From Mycobacterium sp. (GTDB lineage: Bacteria; Actinomycetota; Actinomycetes; Mycobacteriales; Mycobacteriaceae): 6,259 bases of DNA. The notes under the pieces are model-generated. The model saw nothing but the letters and a program-made list of their open reading frames with translations. It was not told the DNA's origin and made no database searches. The stretch covers positions 1 through 6,259 of the forward strand of contig VERS01000143.1 in the NCBI GenBank assembly GCA_018882545.1, written 5' to 3'. Shown piece after piece: positions 1 through 4,362 of this stretch (the stretch's first letter is position 1; the number at the start of each line of letters is the position of its first letter). The position numbers were made by a program, and so were the translations under genes.

Positions 1-3000
1 GGCCGAACCGTTGACCAGTTCGGGCAGCGCGTCCGGGCCGTCGACGCCGGCGGCGATCGCGAGAACGCCGCGCATGGCCGCCGCCGCGTCCGGGGTGATG
101 ATCAGCGGCGCGCCACCGTCGGCCACCGTGGCGGGCAGCGTGAAGGCGATGTCGATCCAGGTACCTGAGAGCGGGACGCTGAGAATCACTCGGTCAGTGG
201 CCACCACCTCGAGCCGGGCACCGGTGGAATGGTTTGTCGCAGAACGGTTGTCGTGAACCTGCCACTCGGACGGCGGCGCCAGCCGGTGCACCGGGTTGAT
301 CGCGGTGCGACCGGCCCACAGCACATCGGGCGAGTCCAGCACGACGCCCAGCGGACCGCCGAGGCCCGCGCGCACCGACAGCCGGGAGACCACGGCCTCC
401 ACCGGGGCGCCCGAGTCCAGGACGCGGTCGACCGCGGCCTTCTCAAAACGGTCCAGCAGGTCACCGACCGGCTCGTCGACCCGGGTGATGCCGGCGACCG
501 CGGCGGTGCCCGGGATGACGCACACCTCATCGGCGCTGTAGCGCGCGTCGTGCGCCTGCCACAGCGAGTCGCTGCGCCACCACCGGCGGACGTCCTTGTC
601 GATCACCGGCACGAAGTTGACCGGCTTGCCCAGCGTCTTGCACAGCTCGACGAAGAACGGCGCGTCAGCCGGGTGCAGCAGGACCGTCGCGGCATCCGGG
701 TACGCGGCGAGCAACGTGGCGATCGCGCCGTCGGGATCCTCGAGGAGTTCCCCGTCGCCGAACAGTGTCTCGATGGGTCCGCTGTCGACGGCATTCAACC
801 GCGCCTCGGCCCGCTGCAGCATCGAGGCGAAGCGGTCCCGCCAGGTGCGGTCCAGCCACGGCGAATCAGGGGTCTTGGTGTCGGCGGTGCTGTCGCCGGC
901 ACCGATGGCCAGCTCGATATAGCGCTGCAGCCACTGCAGGTAGGTCATCTCGGTGACGTCACCGAAGTACGGCTTGGCGGTGACGGCCATCGCGGCGATG
1001 ATCTCGTCACGGCGCGCGGCGACCGCGTCGGCGTCACCGGCGACCTCGTCGAGCAACCGGCCGCAGCGCGATGCGGAGTTGTCGATCTCGTGGATGTCAG
1101 CGCCGAGCTGGCTGCGTCCGGATGCCATTCCGTTGAGGGCTTTTCCGGCGCCCACCCACACTTCGGTGCCGGCGGTGTCGACGAGCAGCTGCTTGACGGC
1201 CGGCGAGGTGGTGGCCTCGAGGCAGGCCATCGCCGCGGTACCGACCAGGATGCCGTCGACCGGCATCAGGGGGTAGCCGTGGACCTCCGACCAGCTACCG
1301 GTCAGATAGTCCGCAGAGCGTTCCGGGGTGCCGATGCCGCCGCCGACGCAGATGGTGATGTTGGGCTGCGAGCGCAGTTCGGAGTAGGTGGTCAGCAGCA
1401 GGTCGTCGAGGTCCTCCCACGAGTGATGGCCGCCGGCGCGGCCGCCCTCGATGTGGACGATGACCGCTTTGGTCGGCGCCTCGGCGGCGATGCGGATGAC
1501 CGAGCGGATCTGCTCGACGGTGCCGGGCTTGAAGCACACGTGGGTGATGCCGGCGTCGTTGAGTTCACCGATCAGAGCGACGGCCTCTTCGAGCTCGGGG
1601 ATGCCGGCGCTGATGACCAGACCGTCGAACGGCGCACCGGACTGACGGGCCTTCTGCACCAACCGCTTTCCGCCGACCTGCAGCTTCCACAGGTACGGAT
1701 CGAGGAACAGCGCGTTGAACTGGACGGCGCGGCCCGGTTCGAGCAGATCGATCAGTTCAGTGACGCGGCGATCGAAGATCTCCTCGGTGACCTGACCGCC
1801 GCCGGCCAGTTCGGCCCAGTGCCCGGCGTTGGCCGCCGCGGCGACGATCTTGGCGTCGACGGTCGTCGGCGTCATACCGGCCAGCAGGATCGGCGATCGG
1901 CCGGTGAGCCGGGTGAACTTGGTGGACAGCTTCACTGAACCGTCGGGCAGGCGGATCAGCGACGGGGCGTAACTCGACCACGGCCTGCCGACCTCCGGAG
2001 CAGCGCCGACGGTGAACAGGTTGCGCTGACCGCCCCGGGTGGCCGCCGGAACTATGCCGATCCCCAGTCCGCGGATCACCGGCGCCGTCAGCCGGGTCAG
2101 GATGTCACTCGGCCCCAGATCGAGAATCCACCGGGCGCCGGCGTCGTCGATGGCGGTGACTGTCCTTACCCAGTCGACCGGCTCGACCAGGATGGCCTGC
2201 GTCAGTGCCCGGGCCGCCATAACGTCCAGTCCGACACGCTGCGCCCACCGGCCGACGAGTTCCACCCCGTCGGCGAGTCGGGGTGAGTGGAATCCGACCT
2301 CGACTGCTACCGGGTCGAACATCGGCGCGAACACCGACCCACCCCGCAATTTGTTCTTACGCTCGGAAGATTCCCGCTCCGAGATCTGCTCGCAGTACAA
2401 CTGGAAGCGGGACAGTTGCTCGGGGGTGCCGGTAAGGACCACGGCGCGGCGGCCGTTACGGATGGACAGCGCCGGCGGCGAGACAGTCCGCACTTCGCGG
2501 CCGAACGACTCCAGCAGGTGGGCGATGCGTGCGGGATCGGCGTTGGTCACCGAGACCATCGGCGGGCGGTCGCCGAGGACGACGATCCCCCGCCGTCGTG
2601 CGACGAGCGTTCCGGCCGCACCGATCAGCTGCGCCAAGGCCAGCAACTCCGCATCACGGCCCCCGCCGGATTTGAAGGCCTCGACGGCCAGCACGCCCTG
2701 GGAGTGGCCAGCCGTGGCGACCGGTGGTGCTGCGTCGAACTCCAGTCCCTGCCGGACCAGCGCCCGAACCGCGGCGATCTGGGTGAGCAGGACGCCGGGC
2801 ACCGACACCGCGGCGGAGGTCAGATCCGCCCCGACGGTCTCACCGGCGGCCAGTGCTCGCGCCCAGCTCAGCGGGGCGAATCCAACGGGCCGGGCCACCA
2901 CCAACTCGTCGGCCACCGGCTGCAGCATCCGCTCGGCGTCTCCGACGATGCGGGCCAGTTCGGATTCGATGCCCGCGGTGGTGACGATCTCCTCCAGTCC

Positions 3001-3150
3001 GGCCAACCACGAGCTGTAGCCCTGGCCGCCGAACACCACCGCGTAGGGTTCGCCCCCGTTGAGGCGGTCCACCAACGCCGGCGGGCTCACCCGGGCCTCT
3101 GGGGTCTGCCAGACCTCGGCGGGCCGTCGGTCATGCTCGTCGATGGTCAC
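1..3150 (-). CDS. fas: Type I fatty acid synthase, N-terminal 1050 residues (3' end beyond left edge)
   Basis: Multifunctional cytosolic Fas-I, which elongates acetyl-CoA with malonyl-CoA to long-chain acyl-CoA for membrane lipids and mycolic acid synthesis. I translated the whole frame: 1050 codons with no internal stop or frameshift. It begins MTIDEHDRRPAEVWQ at a GTG with a strong ribosome site, and resembles the M. tuberculosis Fas start (MTIHEHDR). The acetyltransferase domain covers about residues 30-390, with nucleophile motif GHSQG (Ser150), GFHSP (His288) and DLGP (344-347). The FMN/NADPH enoyl reductase covers roughly 410-900, with LLAGMTPTT (422-430), FKPGT (540-544), GGRAGGHHSWED (569-580, carrying the His pair of the family active site), CVGGGIG (601-607) and LVGTAAM (635-641). 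The remainder enters the dehydratase region. Mycobacterial Fas is about 3070 residues, so about two thirds (rest of dehydratase, malonyl/palmitoyl transferase, ACP, ketoreductase, ketosynthase) lies off the left edge. In M. tuberculosis acpS follows fas. Identification is secure. Confidence 0.97.
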   Translation of the reverse strand, partial: MTIDEHDRRPAEVWQTPEARVSPPALVDRLNGGEPYAVVFGGQGYSSWLAGLEEIVTTAGIESELARIVGDAERMLQPVADELVVARPVGFAPLSWARALAAGETVGADLTSAAVSVPGVLLTQIAAVRALVRQGLEFDAAPPVATAGHSQGVLAVEAFKSGGGRDAELLALAQLIGAAGTLVARRRGIVVLGDRPPMVSVTNADPARIAHLLESFGREVRTVSPPALSIRNGRRAVVLTGTPEQLSRFQLYCEQISERESSERKNKLRGGSVFAPMFDPVAVEVGFHSPRLADGVELVGRWAQRVGLDVMAARALTQAILVEPVDWVRTVTAIDDAGARWILDLGPSDILTRLTAPVIRGLGIGIVPAATRGGQRNLFTVGAAPEVGRPWSSYAPSLIRLPDGSVKLSTKFTRLTGRSPILLAGMTPTTVDAKIVAAAANAGHWAELAGGGQVTEEIFDRRVTELIDLLEPGRAVQFNALFLDPYLWKLQVGGKRLVQKARQSGAPFDGLVISAGIPELEEAVALIGELNDAGITHVCFKPGTVEQIRSVIRIAAEAPTKAVIVHIEGGRAGGHHSWEDLDDLLLTTYSELRSQPNITICVGGGIGTPERSADYLTGSWSEVHGYPLMPVDGILVGTAAMACLEATTSPAVKQLLVDTAGTEVWVGAGKALNGMASGRSQLGADIHEIDNSASRCGRLLDEVAGDADAVAARRDEIIAAMAVTAKPYFGDVTEMTYLQWLQRYIELAIGAGDSTADTKTPDSPWLDRTWRDRFASMLQRAEARLNAVDSGPIETLFGDGELLEDPDGAIATLLAAYPDAATVLLHPADAPFFVELCKTLGKPVNFVPVIDKDVRRWWRSDSLWQAHDARYSADEVCVIPGTAAVAGITRVDEPVGDLLDRFEKAAVDRVLDSGAPVEAVVSRLSVRAGLGGPLGVVLDSPDVLWAGRTAINPVHRLAPPSEWQVHDNRSATNHSTGARLEVVATDRVILSVPLSGTWIDIAFTLPATVADGGAPLIITPDAAAAMRGVLAIAAGVDGPDALPELVNGSA

Positions 3151-3157
3151 GTCGCAT

Positions 3158-3164
3158 CTCCTTC
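3158..3164 (-). promoter_or_regulatory. Ribosome binding site of fas
   Basis: On the minus strand this reads GAAGGAG, seven bases before the GTG at 3150-3148. It is a near-ideal Shine-Dalgarno match and fixes the fas start codon. No competing in-frame start with a comparable site was seen nearby. Confidence 0.85.
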
Positions 3165-3168
3165 GGGA

Positions 3169-3195
3169 CCGATATCGCGTCGGCCCGATATCGCG
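3169..3195. repeat. 11-base direct repeat in the fas leader
   Basis: CCGATATCGCG occurs exactly at 3169-3179 and 3185-3195, a 16-base period. Each copy contains the 8-base palindrome CGATATCG. The pair sits 19-45 bases upstream of the fas start codon, immediately before the ribosome site, so a protein bound here would probably block transcription or translation start. Confidence 0.8.
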
Positions 3196-3212
3196 GCTTT
3201 AGCGTCGCATAG

Positions 3213-3227
3213 GAATTGGGCCAATTC
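3213..3227. promoter_or_regulatory. Perfect inverted repeat, possible operator upstream of fas
   Basis: GAATTGG at 3213-3219 and CCAATTC at 3221-3227 are exact reverse complements around a single central G. A 7+1+7 palindrome is a typical shape for a dimeric regulator site. It lies about 63 bases before the fas start and just downstream of the AT-rich stretch at 3231-3240. FasR or another lipid regulator is a possible ligand, but this is inference. Confidence 0.55.
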
Positions 3228-3264
3228 GGCCACATAATTTGTTACCGACGAGTTCTACGCGGGG

Positions 3265-3343
3265 GTAACCACCGCCAGGACCGTGCCGCGGCAGGGGTGC
3301 CGGTCGGGTCCCTGGGCCAAACCTGCTGCATGCTGGTGGTTAC
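3265..3343. repeat. Widely spaced 9-base inverted repeat
   Basis: GTAACCACC at 3265-3273 and GGTGGTTAC at 3335-3343 are exact reverse complements separated by 61 bases. Both contain the GTAAC word that recurs through this control region. The spacing is long for a simple hairpin, so paired regulator sites in opposite orientation are the more natural reading. Confidence 0.6.
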
Positions 3344-3357
3344 GCTTGAGTAGCCAC

Positions 3358-3369
3358 AACTGCGCAGTT
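3358..3369. promoter_or_regulatory. 12-base perfect palindrome AACTGCGCAGTT
   Basis: AACTGCGCAGTT equals its own reverse complement; symmetry ends at the flanking C on each side. It lies about 210 bases upstream of the fas start, between the 9-base inverted repeat and a possible GATAAT -10 on the minus strand. It may be a dimeric protein binding site; no regulator can be named. Confidence 0.45.
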
Positions 3370-3423
3370 CAAGGCATTATCGTTACTGAATCGTTATCTA
3401 CCGATCTGGCAGCGGAGGCCGTT

Positions 3424-3451
3424 TCCGACTCGGGCCGACTTCTCGGTCGGA
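3424..3451 (-). terminator. Weak hairpin, possible terminator of the upstream transcript
   Basis: TCCGAC (3424-3429) or the closer CCGAC (3435-3439) can pair with GTCGGA/GTCGG (3446-3451). This gives two mutually exclusive small stems about 110 bases downstream of the Rv2525c-like stop. No U-tract follows on the minus strand. Support for termination is therefore weak, although U-less terminators are common in mycobacteria. Confidence 0.2.
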
Positions 3452-3533
3452 CCGTCGAGTACGCCGGTAACTCCGGTGACTTAGGCAAAAAGCGTTTACC
3501 GAAATAAATGGCGCAGGTTTGCAGGCCGAAATC

Positions 3534-3560
3534 TTCAATAACCTACTTTTCAGTAACCTA
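3534..3560. repeat. Short tandem repeat over the stop of the Rv2525c-like gene
   Basis: TTCAATAACCTA (3534-3545) and TTCAGTAACCTA (3549-3560) match at 11 of 12 bases with a 15-base period. The second copy includes the TAG stop codon (3560-3558 on the minus strand). It may be a local duplication; the TAACC core matches the GTAAC-type words found elsewhere in the gap. Confidence 0.6.
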
Positions 3561-4352
3561 TTGCGATTGTTGGACTGCCCACTGTCCGAATCTTGGTTTG
3601 AGGATGTTGTTGAGGTCCACCCCGATGCCGGCCACCTCGCGGGCGTCGATCTCGAACTGGTGCAGATGCGCCGCCGGATGGACGTAGCCCCGCGGGCTGC
3701 CCCAATTGTGCTGCCAGAACCAGGATCCGATGCCGTCTTGTAGGGCCCAGTCGATGGTCTTGGAGTTGCCGTAGATGCCGACCCGCTGTCTGTCGAGCAC
3801 CTCTTCCCAAGCCCTCAGGTAGGGCGCCACTTGCTGGCGGTACTGCTCGTAGGTCGGGTTGTCGTCGATGGAGGCATAGATCGGCGCGTCCGCAGGGCCA
3901 CCGGCGGCGGTGTGCAATTCCCATCCCCGCTTGGCGTGTTTGATGCCGGCGGTCCGTCCCCCCAACCAGTCGGCGGTGTCCTGCTTGCCGAACTGATAGT
4001 TGGAGACGATCTTCAGCCCGGCCTGGTAAAGCTCGCGCGCCTCGGCCAACTGCATGGGTTTGCCGAGCATCCAGGTTGCGCCGGGCCGGCGGTCGGAGAC
4101 ATAGCGGATGGCGCCGAGCGCGCCGGCCGACTTGATGTCGGCGGCGCTGAGTACGCCGGCGGAGTAGTCCAGCAGGACGCCGAGGGACTCCGCGGAGGCC
4201 TGGGCGGCACTGACCGCCCCGGCGAGCGCGCCGAGTCCCAGTGCGGCCGGTGCAGCGGCGGCATATCTCAGCGCCGTCCGCCGCGACAGCGGCGACGCTG
4301 CCCGGCGGGGTGGCGGCGCAGGCCAGGGTGGCGGCGAAGGCCTGGGTGGCAT
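3558..4352 (-). CDS. Tat-exported glycoside-hydrolase-like protein, Rv2525c family (DUF1906)
   Basis: Closely resembles M. tuberculosis Rv2525c, a twin-arginine substrate whose loss was reported to alter beta-lactam susceptibility and virulence. The family has a GH25-like TIM-barrel fold, and the enzymatic substrate is not settled. From the ATG at 4352 the protein is 264 residues (Rv2525c is about 240). Residues 1-22 are proline-rich, followed by the Tat motif SRRTAL (23-28), an alanine-rich hydrophobic stretch and a likely AxA cleavage after QASA (54). Conserved landmarks in the mature part are LLDYSAG (60-66), AIRYVSDRRPG (81-91), IYASIDDNP (158-166, acidic residues at a barrel strand end), FWQHNWGSP (212-220), HPAAHLHQ (225-232) and GVDLN (244-248). 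The start is uncertain: the ATG lies 10 bases after the preceding TAA with no clear ribosome site, while an in-frame GTG at 4397 would give 279 residues and overlap the preceding gene. Position before fas matches M. tuberculosis. Confidence 0.93.
   Translation of the reverse strand: MPPRPSPPPWPAPPPRRAASPLSRRTALRYAAAAPAALGLGALAGAVSAAQASAESLGVLLDYSAGVLSAADIKSAGALGAIRYVSDRRPGATWMLGKPMQLAEARELYQAGLKIVSNYQFGKQDTADWLGGRTAGIKHAKRGWELHTAAGGPADAPIYASIDDNPTYEQYRQQVAPYLRAWEEVLDRQRVGIYGNSKTIDWALQDGIGSWFWQHNWGSPRGYVHPAAHLHQFEIDAREVAGIGVDLNNILKPRFGQWAVQQSQ
4191..4352 (-). other. Twin-arginine signal peptide of the Rv2525c-like protein
   Basis: Encodes residues 1-54 from the ATG. The n-region is proline-rich with a basic RR at 16-17. 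The twin-arginine motif SRRTAL follows at 23-28, then the hydrophobic core YAAAAPAALGLGALAGAV, and a signal peptidase I type site after QASA. Alanine replaces the usual Phe of the S-R-R-x-F-L consensus. The lack of a Cys after the core argues against a lipoprotein. Confidence 0.8.
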
Positions 4353-4362
4353 GCGCCACAGA

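Larger units (their letters stand above)
3151..3557 (-). promoter_or_regulatory. fas upstream control region (non-coding, 407 bases)
   Basis: This is the gap between the stop of the Rv2525c-like gene and the fas start. It is visibly richer in A/T than the flanking genes and contains no convincing gene. It holds an 11-base direct repeat, two palindromes, a widely spaced 9-base inverted repeat and six GTAAC/GTTAC words, described separately. Its length and lower GC suggest that fas has its own promoter rather than depending only on upstream read-through. In M. tuberculosis and M. smegmatis the fas promoter is bound by the acyl-CoA-responsive TetR-family activator FasR. I cannot say from memory which of the elements here would be its operator. 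Two weak -10 candidates on the minus strand are GATAAT (3381-3376, five of six matches to TATAAT) and the AATTAT around 3239-3234. Neither has a good -35. Confidence 0.6.

Noticed and set aside
229..1938. 569-codon open frame on the plus strand opposite fas
   Set aside because: It is antisense to a fully intact, strongly recognisable Fas frame. Its product is rich in R, G, D, V and Q with no domain, as expected from the complement of GC-rich codons.
2039..3237. Long plus-strand open frames (326 and 316 codons) opposite the Fas acetyltransferase region
   Set aside because: Both are shadows of the Fas codons, with low-complexity Ser/Arg/Thr or Gly/Asp/Arg composition and no plausible ribosome site or family.
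3283..3507. 74-codon plus-strand frame within the fas control region, with a weak AGGA before its GTG
   Set aside because: It overlaps the palindromes and GTAAC words of a likely promoter region, has no recognisable domain, and the chance of a 74-codon frame in this DNA is high. It could only be revived by conservation in relatives.
3550..4359. 269-codon minus-strand frame overlapping the Rv2525c-like gene
   Set aside because: It is a different frame of the same DNA, giving an Arg-rich product. The other frame matches Rv2525c along its whole length, including the Tat motif.
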